Shown here: positions 43,470 to 53,185 of the stretch, piece after piece | Numbering within the stretch: the stretch's first letter is position 1 | How the letters are laid out: each line of letters starts with the position of its first letter | Origin: RHLJ01 sp965247355 | GTDB lineage: Bacteria > Bacteroidota > Rhodothermia > Balneolales > Balneolaceae | Assembly (NCBI GenBank): GCA_965247355.1 | Contig: OZ252011.1 | Location: 248,001 to 312,000, forward strand | Direction of reading: 5' to 3' | Length of the DNA: 64,000 bases | Position numbers and translations under genes: made by a program | Notes under the pieces: generated by a model | Databases searched by the model: none | What the model was told of the DNA's origin: nothing | The model's input: only the letters and a program-made list of their open reading frames with translations

Positions 43470-45272
43470 ATGAATAACATTCGCAATTTTTGCATTATTG
43501 CTCACATCGACCATGGTAAATCTACCTTGGCAGATCGACTATTACAGACTACAGGTACCATTTCTGAACGTGATATGCAGGAGCAGATGCTCGATGATAT
43601 GGATCTTGAACGTGAGCGTGGAATAACAATTAAAAGCCATGCTATCAAGTTGGATTATAAACGTCCCAATGGGGAAATATTCAACTTCAATTTAATTGAT
43701 ACTCCCGGACATGTTGACTTTGCTTATGAAGTGTCCCGAGCATTGAAAGCATGTGAAGGTGCAATCCTTGTAGTTGATGCCACGCAAGGTATAGAAGCAC
43801 AAACCATTTCGAATTTATATCAGGCAATCGAGCAGGACCTTGAAATAATTCCTGTGTTAAATAAAATTGATCTTCCAAGTTCAGATCCGGATGGAGTTGG
43901 TCAACAGATTATTGACCTTATTGGGTGTGAAAGAGAAGATATATTAACGGTTTCCGGTAAAACAGGAGAAGGTGTACCGGACCTTTTAGAAGCTATTTGT
44001 GAACGGGTTCCCGGACCAAAACAAGAAGTTGATAAACCACTTCGTGCACTCATCTTTGATTCAGTATTCAACACCTATCGAGGTTCTGTGGCTTATGTGC
44101 GAGTACTTGAAGGTATTCTTCGGAAAGGTGATTTGTTTAAGTTTATGGCAAATAAAGAAGAGTACAATGCCGAAGATATAGGTTATTTAAAAATGACTTA
44201 TCAACCAACCAAAGAGCTTAAAGCCGGAGAAGTAGGATATGTGATTGGAAGTGTGAAGTCACTTCAGGATGTGCGCGTTGGGGATACTATCACCACAGTA
44301 AAAAATGCTGCAACTACTCCAATACCCGGATATATGGAAGCCAAGCCAATGGTTTTCAGTGGTATTTATCCTACTCAATCTGAAGATTTTGAAGATTTAA
44401 GAAGTGCACTTGAAAAACTTCAACTAAATGATGCTTCATTGTCTTATGAACCAGAAACATCAAAAGCCCTTGGTTTTGGGTTTCGTGCTGGTTTCCTCGG
44501 GCTTTTACATATGGAAATTGTACAGGAGCGACTAGATAGAGAATTTGATATTGATATTATCACCACTGTACCTAACGTACAATATGAGGTTAAGCTTGAA
44601 GATGGTGGTAAAATAGATGTCGATAACCCAAGTCAAATGCCTGAAGTTGGTGAGATAGATGCTATTTTTGAGCCTTACATCAAAGCGAGTATTATTACAC
44701 CGGCGGATTTTATTGGACCAATAATGAAACTCTGCCAGGAGCGACGAGGCATTTATATCAACCAGATATTCATGCAGAATAACCGGGTTGAAATTACCTA
44801 TGAGCTTCCGATGGCAGAAGTAGTTTTTGATTTCTATGATAAGTTGAAATCTGGTACCCGTGGCTACGCTTCTTTAGATTATGAATTTATTGAATACCGA
44901 AAAGGGGATTTGGTCCGTTTAGATATTTTATTGAATGGGGAACCGGTGGATGCACTTTCGAGTATTACTCACCGGGACAAAGCTTATTATCAGGGACGCA
45001 AAATATGTGCGAAGCTGAAAGAGTTAATCCCAAGACAACAATATGAGGTAGCAGTACAGGCGGCAATAGGAAGCAGAATTATAGCCCGTGATTCAATCAG
45101 GGCGCTTCGAAAGGATGTGACAGCTAAATGTTACGGAGGAGATATTTCCAGAAAAAGGAAGCTTCTCGAAAAACAAAAAGAAGGTAAAAAACGAATGAAA
45201 CAGGTTGGTTCAGTAGAGATTCCTCAAGAGGCATTTTTGGCTGTACTATCTATGGACGAGGACGATCGATAA
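43470..45272 (+). CDS. lepA: Elongation factor 4 (LepA), back-translocating GTPase
   Basis: A 600-residue translational GTPase of normal length. G1 is AHIDHGKSTLADRL (near 10), G2 lies in ERERGITIKSHA, G3 is DTPGHVDFAYEVSRAL, G4 is VLNKIDLP and G5 is VSGKTGEGV. The LepA-specific C-terminal domain is present (SITHRDKAYYQGRKICAKLK, KCYGGDISRKRKLLEKQKEG). LepA acts on stalled or mis-translocated ribosomes and in 30S assembly. It heads a unit with an exported protein two bases later and lepB. Confidence 0.97.
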   Translation: MNNIRNFCIIAHIDHGKSTLADRLLQTTGTISERDMQEQMLDDMDLERERGITIKSHAIKLDYKRPNGEIFNFNLIDTPGHVDFAYEVSRALKACEGAILVVDATQGIEAQTISNLYQAIEQDLEIIPVLNKIDLPSSDPDGVGQQIIDLIGCEREDILTVSGKTGEGVPDLLEAICERVPGPKQEVDKPLRALIFDSVFNTYRGSVAYVRVLEGILRKGDLFKFMANKEEYNAEDIGYLKMTYQPTKELKAGEVGYVIGSVKSLQDVRVGDTITTVKNAATTPIPGYMEAKPMVFSGIYPTQSEDFEDLRSALEKLQLNDASLSYEPETSKALGFGFRAGFLGLLHMEIVQERLDREFDIDIITTVPNVQYEVKLEDGGKIDVDNPSQMPEVGEIDAIFEPYIKASIITPADFIGPIMKLCQERRGIYINQIFMQNNRVEITYELPMAEVVFDFYDKLKSGTRGYASLDYEFIEYRKGDLVRLDILLNGEPVDALSSITHRDKAYYQGRKICAKLKELIPRQQYEVAVQAAIGSRIIARDSIRALRKDVTAKCYGGDISRKRKLLEKQKEGKKRMKQVGSVEIPQEAFLAVLSMDEDDR

Positions 45273-45274
45273 TT

Positions 45275-45856
45275 ATGAGAGATTCAAAAAAACAACTCTT
45301 TTTCTTTTTTGTGTTGATGGTGTTATTAACATCTACGGCATACGCACAATTTGAAGAACCCAATATCAAAAAAGTAGAAATTGAGGATGCAGAAGCTTTT
45401 CAGGAGCGCTTTGCTGACATTAAATGGACGGGTGAAGGTTTTAACTACAACAGCCTGGATCGTATTCCTGCCATAGAAATTCGTGCCCGTTTGGAAGGTG
45501 TTTTTGGTAAGCCTACCAAAACGATTGAAGACATTGTAGAGGATGGAAAACTAAGAGCCGGAAAAGCCATCCAATTTGAATACTGGTTTATTATAGATGG
45601 CGAAATACCGATGATGGTTCTCGATCTTGATGGCCCTTTTGCAGATGGATTGGTGTATGTTGGGGCAAGTCGATACATCGATTTAATGCCTCAGGTTAAA
45701 AGAACACTTACACGGCTTGTAACAGAAGTTGAGCCAAAGCAGTATACCGATTATTTTTATTCTCCGGAGCGTTACCAGTGGTACAAGGTTACATACGCTG
45801 ACGGATTGTATAAGAAGGAAGAAATTGATTTGCCTTCACACATAAGATTAAACTAA
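45275..45856 (+). CDS. Exported protein of unknown function between lepA and lepB
   Basis: 193 residues with a signal peptide (KKQLFFFFVLMVLLTSTAYAQ). The mature part has a conserved-looking block RIPAIEIRARLEGVFGKPTKT, then FEYWFIIDGEIPMMVLDLDGPF and DYFYSPERYQWYKVTYADG. No catalytic motif is recognised. It begins two bases after lepA and ends 12 bases before lepB, so it is part of that transcript. It may be a periplasmic protein whose export is linked to the neighbouring signal peptidase. Confidence 0.75.
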   Translation: MRDSKKQLFFFFVLMVLLTSTAYAQFEEPNIKKVEIEDAEAFQERFADIKWTGEGFNYNSLDRIPAIEIRARLEGVFGKPTKTIEDIVEDGKLRAGKAIQFEYWFIIDGEIPMMVLDLDGPFADGLVYVGASRYIDLMPQVKRTLTRLVTEVEPKQYTDYFYSPERYQWYKVTYADGLYKKEEIDLPSHIRLN

Positions 45857-45868
45857 CTCACTTAGAAT

Positions 45869-46996
45869 TTGGAAGAACAAAAGGCACCGGAATCAGAAGA
45901 GCAATCAAAGCTCCCATTCTGGAAAAGAAGTAAGAAGGATAAAGCCGAAGAAGAAAAACAGGCTAAATCGTGGCTAAGAGAATGGGTAGATGCACTTGTT
46001 TTTGCGTTCATAGCAGCAGCTATTCTCAGATCTCTAATTTTTGGATCGTACAAAATTCCAACCGGTTCTATGGAACAGGATTTATTGATTGGGGATTTTC
46101 TGATTGTTTCGAATCTTACCTATGGAGCCCGAACTCCAATGGCGATATGCATTCCTTTTACTCAGGTATGTCTACCTGGAGTAAAGCTACCGTGGACCCG
46201 TCTTCCCGGCTTTAGAGATATCGAACGAAATGACATAATAGTATTCAATATTCCATGGGAAGTGAAGCCCATTTCTCAAAAAACGAATTATATAAAACGA
46301 GCGGTGGGTGTCGCCGGTGATACACTCGAATTGAAAGATAAAATCCTCTATGTAAATGGAGAACAAGAAGATTATCATGAAGGTGTTCAACGATTTTACA
46401 CGCTGGAACTTAATCAGGGAGTTCGACTAAGTAACGCCAAAATGGAGTCGGTTGGAGCCGGAACCATTGGTGGGGAAGGTCGATATGTACGTCAGGTAAG
46501 TGCAAATACCTATCATGTAAATATGACGTCTGATGTAGCTGAGGTTGTAGAAACCTGGCCAGAAGTTGATTCCTTATATTATTTCATGTTTGAAGATTCG
46601 GAGCCGGTGTATCAATACATACAAAGCTCCGGGAACTTCTCAAAAGCCTTCCGTAATCACGATCATTTCTCAGAAATAGTTGTTCCATTTGAAGGGCAGG
46701 AAATCCAGCTAACCAATAATAACTGGTTCGTTTATCAGGATTTGGTTGAACGATACGAGAATAACTCAGTAGAAAGAGATGGAAATGAGTTCATCATAAA
46801 CGGTGAACGCACCAATACCTACACTGTAAAACAAGACTATTACTTTGCGATGGGAGACAACCGCGATAATAGTGAGGATAGTCGTTTCTGGGGGTTTGTA
46901 CCCAAAGATCACATTATTGGAAAAGCCTTTATCGTATGGATGTCTTTGGACGGTTTTGTGCCAAGGTTTAACCGGGTATTTCACATTATTGATTAA
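45869..46996 (+). CDS. lepB: Signal peptidase I
   Basis: 375 residues. I take a TTG start at 45869; no upstream ATG is in frame. A charged N-terminal segment (1-38) is followed by one membrane helix (about 40-58), then the catalytic serine in KIPTGSMEQDLLIGD (Ser67) and the general-base lysine in NYIKRAVGVAGD (near 142). YFAMGDNRDNSEDSRFWGFV is the box E signature. Between them is a longer beta insert, as often seen in Bacteroidota. It removes signal peptides from exported proteins on the periplasmic face. It is the third gene of the lepA unit. Confidence 0.94.
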   Translation: MEEQKAPESEEQSKLPFWKRSKKDKAEEEKQAKSWLREWVDALVFAFIAAAILRSLIFGSYKIPTGSMEQDLLIGDFLIVSNLTYGARTPMAICIPFTQVCLPGVKLPWTRLPGFRDIERNDIIVFNIPWEVKPISQKTNYIKRAVGVAGDTLELKDKILYVNGEQEDYHEGVQRFYTLELNQGVRLSNAKMESVGAGTIGGEGRYVRQVSANTYHVNMTSDVAEVVETWPEVDSLYYFMFEDSEPVYQYIQSSGNFSKAFRNHDHFSEIVVPFEGQEIQLTNNNWFVYQDLVERYENNSVERDGNEFIINGERTNTYTVKQDYYFAMGDNRDNSEDSRFWGFVPKDHIIGKAFIVWMSLDGFVPRFNRVFHIID

Positions 46997-47158
46997 GGAA
47001 AGTAGGAATGGTTTAATCAGGTATAGGACATGTAATTTGAGTTCAAACCTGATTCCTGACTTTATAGTCAAATATTTCTAATTAAGCCTTAACGACCGTT
47101 TTAACTTGTGGATTAGAGATGGTAAGTAAACCATATTAATTTTAAATATTCTTGATCA

Positions 47159-48772
47159 ATGAAAAAGCTATTCTTCATTGCACTCTTTTTAATTCTTGGC
47201 TCAACCTTAGTTCACGGTCAGTTACTAAATACAGACTTAGATTCAGACTATCGCTTTGTCACCTGGAACATAGAGCATCTTGCAGAAAATAATGATGAAG
47301 GGTGTGTAGCAAGAACCGAAGAGGATTACGAAACTCTTCGCGAGTTTGCTAAAACAATGAATGCGGATATTGTTGCATTACAGGAAGTAGAATCCGCCAA
47401 AGCAGTAGCAAGGGTCTTTCCGGAAAGTGAATGGGAGATTGTAATGTCTGACAGACCTTCCAGTGGTTCTTACGAATGTCGTGGAAGTGGCCGACCTTCA
47501 ACCCAGCAAAGAGTAGCAATTGCAGTTCGAAAAGGTATTGAGTATGAAACGTTAGAGAGTTTCAAAGAACTGGCAATTGGAAATCCGGGTTTAAGATACG
47601 GAGTTGTAATCCGGTTAACGGATACTCCGGAACCAATAGATGTTATGGCTGTGCATTTGAAGAGTGGTTGTTTTGTTGATGATTATTCTACTTCTGACAG
47701 AGATGCTTGTGAAACTTTTGAGGAACAAGCTCCAATTCTGGATGAATGGATGGAATCGAGAATTGAACAAAATAAACCTTTTGTAGTGCTTGGTGATTTT
47801 AATCACAGACTTTCTAATCCAGGTAATCGCTTTTGGTCAGATCTGACTGAAATTGACGGAACACTCGTTAAGGTGACAACCAATATGATGAATGTAACTA
47901 GCTGTCATCCCAGATATCCTGCCCCCATCGATCATATTGTAATGAGTCCGGATGCCTCTGACTATTTAGTTTCGGGAAGTTCAATGAGCCATTATTTTGG
48001 TAAAACTGCAGATACTATGACCGAAGATGATATGCTGAGCGATCATTGTCCGATTAGTGTTGATTTTAGTTTTGCTCAGGAATTTCCTGTCAGCTCAGCA
48101 GTACTTTGGACCCAAAAAAGCGCTGAGTATAAATTAATAACTGAGTTTCTTTATAACACTGCGATTGAAAGCTTGGCGAGAATGAATATCTGCGAACCTT
48201 GGGTGGTTTTTATGGATGTAGATGAGACCATATTAGATAATAGTGAGTACAACAGACGAAGAGATAAATTAGGATTAGGATATACCTCAGAAAGTTGGGC
48301 GGAATGGGTCCGGGAGGAATCAGCCACACTTATTCCCGGTTCCTCTGAATTTATTTCAAATGTGATGTTGGCAGGTGGTCAAATTGTTTTGATCACAAAC
48401 AGAGACAGAACATTAGATCAACATACCTGGAACAACCTTGAGAAGTTAGGAGTACCCATAACCCGAAAAAATACATGCATCATTGGGAGATCGGAGGAAG
48501 ATATAAGTGCAGTAGGGGAGAACGGTATTGTAAATGACAAGGATTTACGTCGCCAACAGATATTAAATGGAAAGGCAGAAACTTGCTGGGCTGAATTTCC
48601 CGGTGCAAAATCTTCGTGGGATAAGAAATTTATTCTGGTTATGCAGATTGGGGATAACATCAAAGATTTTTCCAGAACTACGCAAGAGAATGTAAATCTG
48701 GATGAATTCTTGAAGAGACAGGGAAAAGATATCCTGATTTTACCAAATGCAATGTATGGCTCCTGGGATTAA
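47159..48772 (+). CDS. Secreted nuclease-phosphatase fusion (EEP + HAD acid phosphatase)
   Basis: A 537-residue exported two-domain enzyme. After a signal peptide (1-20) an endonuclease/exonuclease/phosphatase domain occupies about 25-305: TWNIEHLAEN, VALQEVESA, MAVHLKSGC, VLGDFNHRLS and LSDHCPISVDF are its active-site motifs. From about 325 a class C-like acid phosphatase (HAD) follows: VVFMDVDETILDNSEY (DxDxT, near 352), LITNRDRTL, and QIGDNIKDF. Together the parts could cut nucleic acid and dephosphorylate the nucleotides for uptake. Both active sites look intact. It is monocistronic. Confidence 0.88.
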   Translation: MKKLFFIALFLILGSTLVHGQLLNTDLDSDYRFVTWNIEHLAENNDEGCVARTEEDYETLREFAKTMNADIVALQEVESAKAVARVFPESEWEIVMSDRPSSGSYECRGSGRPSTQQRVAIAVRKGIEYETLESFKELAIGNPGLRYGVVIRLTDTPEPIDVMAVHLKSGCFVDDYSTSDRDACETFEEQAPILDEWMESRIEQNKPFVVLGDFNHRLSNPGNRFWSDLTEIDGTLVKVTTNMMNVTSCHPRYPAPIDHIVMSPDASDYLVSGSSMSHYFGKTADTMTEDDMLSDHCPISVDFSFAQEFPVSSAVLWTQKSAEYKLITEFLYNTAIESLARMNICEPWVVFMDVDETILDNSEYNRRRDKLGLGYTSESWAEWVREESATLIPGSSEFISNVMLAGGQIVLITNRDRTLDQHTWNNLEKLGVPITRKNTCIIGRSEEDISAVGENGIVNDKDLRRQQILNGKAETCWAEFPGAKSSWDKKFILVMQIGDNIKDFSRTTQENVNLDEFLKRQGKDILILPNAMYGSWD

Positions 48773-48827
48773 TCCCTTACTCCAGTAGGTGGTCGGTCTT
48801 ATTTATAAGTAGAATGTGAAAAGATAA

Positions 48828-48872
48828 AGGTGAAAATGTTTATCGGTACTTTTCACTTTTTATGTTTCACCT
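48828..48872. terminator. Possible bidirectional terminator between the fusion gene and rlmN
   Basis: AGGTGAAA (48828-48835) and TTTCACCT (48865-48872) can pair, and an inner GTGAAAA/TTTTCAC pair followed by TTTTTA gives an alternative smaller hairpin. It lies between convergent genes. Confidence 0.4.
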
Positions 48873-48876
48873 CTCA

Positions 48877-49986
48877 CTACTTAGCTATCGTTTTCCCTTT
48901 TGGAGCTCCTTCTCTGATTGCAAGCTGACCACATCCGGCATCAATATCATCACCGCGACTTCGGCGAACGGTGGCACGGACATCATTTTTAATGAGAGCT
49001 TTCAGAAAAGCATCCAGTCGTTCTTCATGGGCACGCTGTAATTCAACTCCGGCTACATTGTTGTACATGATGATATTTACCTTACTGGGAGCCCATTTTA
49101 CAATGCGAGCAAGATTTCGGGCATCTTCATTGGTATCATTAAATCCATCAAAAAGCAGGTATTCATAAGTAATGGGGCGTTCTGTTTTTCGATGATAATA
49201 CCGAACGGCTTCTTCCAGACTATCCAGATTCATCGAGCTATTGATGGGCATGATTTTGTCCCGCTTTTCATCACTTGATGCATGAAGCGAAATTGCCAAA
49301 TTGAATGGTTCTTCATCATCAGCAAGTTGCTTGATTTGCTTAGTCAATCCAACGGTGGAAACAGTGATTCGCTTTGGCGAAAGTTCAATACTCAAGGGAT
49401 CAGAAATGATGGAAGCGGAATTAACTACTGTTTTATAATTATGAAGAGGTTCGCCCATCCCCATATAAACAATATTGGTGATTTTCTTATCGTATTTTTC
49501 TTCGGTCAGGGAGTTGATGTATTGAACCTGATCCACTACTTCACCATGACTAAGATTTCTGAAAAACCCCATCTTTCCAGTAGCACAAAATGAGCACCCA
49601 AATACACATCCAACCTGAGATGAAACACAAACTGTGAGTCGTTTTGGGACTCCATCCGGATAGAAATCAGGAATCATCACGGCTTCAACCTTGTAATCTT
49701 TATCCTCATCATTCAGCTTAAAAAGAAACTTGATGGTGCCATCCTTCGATTCCTGCTGATTTGCGACAGTAATTCGGTTAATGGTCGCAACCTCGTCCAG
49801 CTTTGATCGCAAATCTTTGGAAAGGTTCGTCATTTCTTCAAAAGAAGACGCTCCTTTTTGATACAGCCATTGAAAGATTTGATCGGCCCTAAAACGGGGA
49901 AGTCCCAGTTCTTTACAAAAGGTAAGAAGTTCTTCTTTAGTGAGTGATTTTAAATCGGTTTTTTGAATAGTTGAATGGCTTTTCAT
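48877..49986 (-). CDS. rlmN: Dual-specificity RNA methyltransferase RlmN
   Basis: A 369-residue radical SAM methyltransferase that makes 2-methyladenosine in 23S rRNA A2503 and in some tRNAs. The iron-sulfur cluster motif is GCVFGCSFCATGKMGF (CxxxCxxC near 127). IVYMGMGEPLHNYKTVVNS and the C-terminal RSRGDDIDAGCGQLA contain the further conserved residues, including the catalytic Cys near the end. The N-terminal HhH-like region (FRADQIFQWLYQKGASSFEE) binds RNA. Length is normal. It is a single gene divergent from the FG-GAP protein. Confidence 0.96.
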   Translation of the reverse strand: MKSHSTIQKTDLKSLTKEELLTFCKELGLPRFRADQIFQWLYQKGASSFEEMTNLSKDLRSKLDEVATINRITVANQQESKDGTIKFLFKLNDEDKDYKVEAVMIPDFYPDGVPKRLTVCVSSQVGCVFGCSFCATGKMGFFRNLSHGEVVDQVQYINSLTEEKYDKKITNIVYMGMGEPLHNYKTVVNSASIISDPLSIELSPKRITVSTVGLTKQIKQLADDEEPFNLAISLHASSDEKRDKIMPINSSMNLDSLEEAVRYYHRKTERPITYEYLLFDGFNDTNEDARNLARIVKWAPSKVNIIMYNNVAGVELQRAHEERLDAFLKALIKNDVRATVRRSRGDDIDAGCGQLAIREGAPKGKTIAK

Positions 49987-50037
49987 AAACCCAAAAATAC
50001 AGTTTATTTAACAGACTTGTAGCTTAAATGGCCTACT

Positions 50038-50068
50038 ATTTCTATTATGCATAAGCCATAATAGAAAT
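50038..50068. promoter_or_regulatory. 12-bp inverted repeat before the FG-GAP protein gene
   Basis: ATTTCTATTATG and CATAATAGAAAT are perfect inverted arms around 7 bases, ending 15 bases before the FG-GAP start codon and about 50 bases upstream of rlmN. It could be an operator between divergent genes or a hairpin hiding the ribosome site in the mRNA. Confidence 0.45.
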
Positions 50069-50083
50069 TATACTATAATCAGT

Positions 50084-53000
50084 ATGAAATTAATTAAGAT
50101 TCATTTAATACTCTTATTTCTAATCCCGTCCATACTAAAAGCTCAGGAACCGGTGGTTATAGAGCATTCTCTTGAACTTTTTAAAAAGGAATATCCAGAG
50201 GGTTTCGAAAACTTATATGTCCCTGCATTGAGATATGCAGGAGATATTGATGGAGATGGACTTGCTGATTTTAGATTATCATCTAGTTTTTTAGACCTTG
50301 ATACGGATAATTTATATGATTATAAATTCGAATATAAAATATACTACGGTTCAACAGAACCTATTGTGGATTATGATACTGAGATCAGTTTTGATATAGA
50401 AAATATATCCAGTTTACCAGGTTATACTCCAGTTGGAGATTTAAACGGAGATGGCTGCGATGATCATGAAACTTTATCAAACTTAATTTTCTTTGATTTT
50501 TCATGTGGAGCTTTTACCGATACGTTAAGTTTTGACCCCAGAATAAATTTTTATAATAAAGATTATACTATTGAAGTAGATATTGATGGAGATGGATTTG
50601 AGGATATACTGTTTCATCATTCAAATGAAGGCTATGACAGAACTCTTCAATTTGGTATTCTTTTTGGTGCAGCGATTGTTGATTCGATTAAATATAAAGA
50701 ATATGAGTTGATTTTTGAGTTGACTGAAAATGATATAGAAGGTGAAAGATTATATAGGGAAGGGGCGCTGACTGCAGGTGATATAGATAATGATGGTGAT
50801 ATTGAACTCCTGGTTTTTGGGTATAACAAAAGTTCGGAAAATGAATTTACAGCATACAATCCGGGCGATTTTCTAATTTTAGAACAAAACGATTCAACTG
50901 GGTTCGAAGTGGCTTTGGCGTACAATATGCCCTATCAGTATGATTTAGGATATCAGCCGTTACAGGAGGATAGTGATATTTATTTCGGTGAATACAAAGC
51001 CGGTGGATTTAAGGAAGTGTTTATTACAGACGGACTAGAGACACATATTCTGATAGAGGTAGGTACTAAGGAAGAAGAAATCCAGGTAATTGAGTATGTG
51101 GACATTAATAAGAAAATGCAAAAGCTTAGTTTTATGTATCCAATCGGTGATTTTGATCAAGATGGAGTATTGGATCTTTACACCACTCCATTGAACGAGA
51201 ATACACATAAAATTTTATTTAGTGGTTCGGAACTGGGAGTGTTTACTGAAACGGAATTTAGCCTAGAAAACCGCTTTATTAGCATTAATAACTGGAACAG
51301 AGATTATCTGGAAAATACGGCAAATGGATATCTGGGTGATATTAACTCGGATGGCTACCACGATTTTTTAATGTACAGTGTTGAACTTTCGGAAGGAGAA
51401 GATTCTCCTGGAATTGATAATGTATTAGGAGAAGGAGTAGTATTTCAGTTTGGGAACTCAGGAAGGGACGTAACCCAACGACATGAATTATTTCATCCCG
51501 CCCCTGCGACACAGGAAGCATTATCAACCTTTAATGCGGGCGACTTTAATGATGATGGGGTTGAAGATTACGGGGTGCTTTTCAAAAATTCATTAACAAG
51601 TGAGAAGAGTTCAAGAATAGAACTCTTTTTTGGAGAGGAAGGAAAATCAAACTGGGAAAGTCCGGATTTGATATTTGAATCAGAACAAGGCTTCCAGCCA
51701 AGTTATCCGGCCACGGGAGATTTTAACGGAGACGGTATTTCAGATATAGTAATCAATTATCAGCATCAGGACGGGGGAATTCATTTTTATTGGGGGGGTG
51801 GTAGTCCGGATAATACAGTGGATAAGACGATTGAAGTAAGGAATGTGGTCGACTTTACTGAATTCGAACCCGGTTTTTACGGGTTTAGTATTCTTGAAAA
51901 TATTCAAGATATCAATGGTGACCAGATTGATGACCTGGCTTTCTCAACCAGTTTGTACAGGCAGAATGGAAATGAAGTTCTTGGAACCTATATACTCTAC
52001 AGTGGAGAAATATCTGATCAGCATAATGATAAAATTGACTTGTATATCGAAACCATTCAAGGGTTAGGGGATATAGATCAGGACGGGAAAAATGAGTTTC
52101 TGACTTCCAACAATAACAGCGTAGTTACCATTTACGAAGGATTCAACGAAAGTGAAGGTGAGTCCTTTTCACATACTCCCGAATACAATTTAGAAGAGTT
52201 TATTTTTTCATTTGATAATCAGGATGTAAAGGTGCTTCAATTTGGGTATAGTTCTACCATTGGGGATTTTAACGGTGATGGTATAACAGATTTGGCAGTA
52301 TCAGGTACTTCGTATATAGGTGATGAGCGACTGAACAGTCGGGTATACCAATATGAAGGTGGTCCGCTTATCTATATTTATTATGGTGGCGAAGATTTTG
52401 ATGCTTTATATGATCAAAGTCTGAAGATTCCAATTTCAAACCTCAGATCTCTAAATGGAACCGCCCTTTCTGAAGTTGAAACAAACTATGTGAACTACTG
52501 GATTGGCGAGCTTACTACTATTCCTGATTACGAAGGAAACTCACGGAATGGTTTATTAATTGGAACCAGTACAAACAGTTACTTAACAAATGCATTAATA
52601 TTTTCTGGGGAAGCCGATTCTTTAGCCTTAGACTTAGTTGTAAAAGGTGAAAACCAAAATCTTGGTTTAGGTAGTCAGGATGAAGTTGTTTTTTCCAATA
52701 GAATATATTCCAATTCAAGATCAGCTATTGGAGATTTCAATTTGGATGGAAAACTGGATTTTCTTTTACCTCAATCCGGTGATCCTAACTTTCCTGTAGA
52801 TCCAGTATATGTTTTTAGTCTGGGTACTATAGAAACATCAATAGAAGAAGAAAAATATGGACCGATTGAGTTTAGTTTATCCCAAAACTATCCAAACCCT
52901 TTCAATCCGAGTACTCAGATAACTTATAATATTCCTGCGTCAGGAGAAGTGACACTTCAAGTGTTTGATACCACAGGAAGATTGGTAACTACACTCGTGA

Positions 53001-53128
53001 ATGAGAAAAAAAGGGCTGGGACTTATGAAATTAATTTTGATGCTTCTCAACTTTCCAGTGGGGTTTATATATACAGACTAACAAGTACAGGGCATACTCA
53101 AACTCAAAAAATGACTCTTATTAAGTAA
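50084..53128 (+). CDS. Large secreted FG-GAP/calcium-loop protein with sorting domain
   Basis: 1014 residues with a signal peptide (MKLIKIHLILLFLIPSILKAQ). At least twelve DxDxDGxxD-type loops can be counted, for example DIDGDGLADFR, DLNGDGCDDHE, DFNGDGISDIV, DFNGDGITDLA and DFNLDGKLDFL, typical of FG-GAP/VCBS beta-propeller repeats that bind calcium. The C-terminal 80 residues hold LSQNYPNPFNPSTQITY and end in TQKMTLIK, a type IX-style sorting domain. It is probably displayed on the cell surface or released, and may serve adhesion or substrate binding. No enzyme domain is recognised. Confidence 0.85.
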   Translation: MKLIKIHLILLFLIPSILKAQEPVVIEHSLELFKKEYPEGFENLYVPALRYAGDIDGDGLADFRLSSSFLDLDTDNLYDYKFEYKIYYGSTEPIVDYDTEISFDIENISSLPGYTPVGDLNGDGCDDHETLSNLIFFDFSCGAFTDTLSFDPRINFYNKDYTIEVDIDGDGFEDILFHHSNEGYDRTLQFGILFGAAIVDSIKYKEYELIFELTENDIEGERLYREGALTAGDIDNDGDIELLVFGYNKSSENEFTAYNPGDFLILEQNDSTGFEVALAYNMPYQYDLGYQPLQEDSDIYFGEYKAGGFKEVFITDGLETHILIEVGTKEEEIQVIEYVDINKKMQKLSFMYPIGDFDQDGVLDLYTTPLNENTHKILFSGSELGVFTETEFSLENRFISINNWNRDYLENTANGYLGDINSDGYHDFLMYSVELSEGEDSPGIDNVLGEGVVFQFGNSGRDVTQRHELFHPAPATQEALSTFNAGDFNDDGVEDYGVLFKNSLTSEKSSRIELFFGEEGKSNWESPDLIFESEQGFQPSYPATGDFNGDGISDIVINYQHQDGGIHFYWGGGSPDNTVDKTIEVRNVVDFTEFEPGFYGFSILENIQDINGDQIDDLAFSTSLYRQNGNEVLGTYILYSGEISDQHNDKIDLYIETIQGLGDIDQDGKNEFLTSNNNSVVTIYEGFNESEGESFSHTPEYNLEEFIFSFDNQDVKVLQFGYSSTIGDFNGDGITDLAVSGTSYIGDERLNSRVYQYEGGPLIYIYYGGEDFDALYDQSLKIPISNLRSLNGTALSEVETNYVNYWIGELTTIPDYEGNSRNGLLIGTSTNSYLTNALIFSGEADSLALDLVVKGENQNLGLGSQDEVVFSNRIYSNSRSAIGDFNLDGKLDFLLPQSGDPNFPVDPVYVFSLGTIETSIEEEKYGPIEFSLSQNYPNPFNPSTQITYNIPASGEVTLQVFDTTGRLVTTLVNEKKRAGTYEINFDASQLSSGVYIYRLTSTGHTQTQKMTLIK

Positions 53129-53151
53129 AGAAAAGTAACCAGGTTTTAAAT

Positions 53152-53181
53152 AGCTCATCTTATTAATTAACAGGATGAGCT
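53152..53181. terminator. Bidirectional terminator between convergent genes
   Basis: An 8-bp stem (AGCTCATC/GATGAGCT) separated by a 14-base AT-rich loop lies between the FG-GAP gene and the peroxiredoxin-like gene, with T-rich sequence on the right (CTTCTTATTT) and a shorter A/T tract on the left. Confidence 0.65.
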
Positions 53182-53185
53182 CTTC

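Noticed and set aside
47015..47054. AATCAGGT/ACCTGATT inverted repeat after lepB as a terminator
   Set aside because: The 24-base loop and lack of a T tract make it unconvincing.
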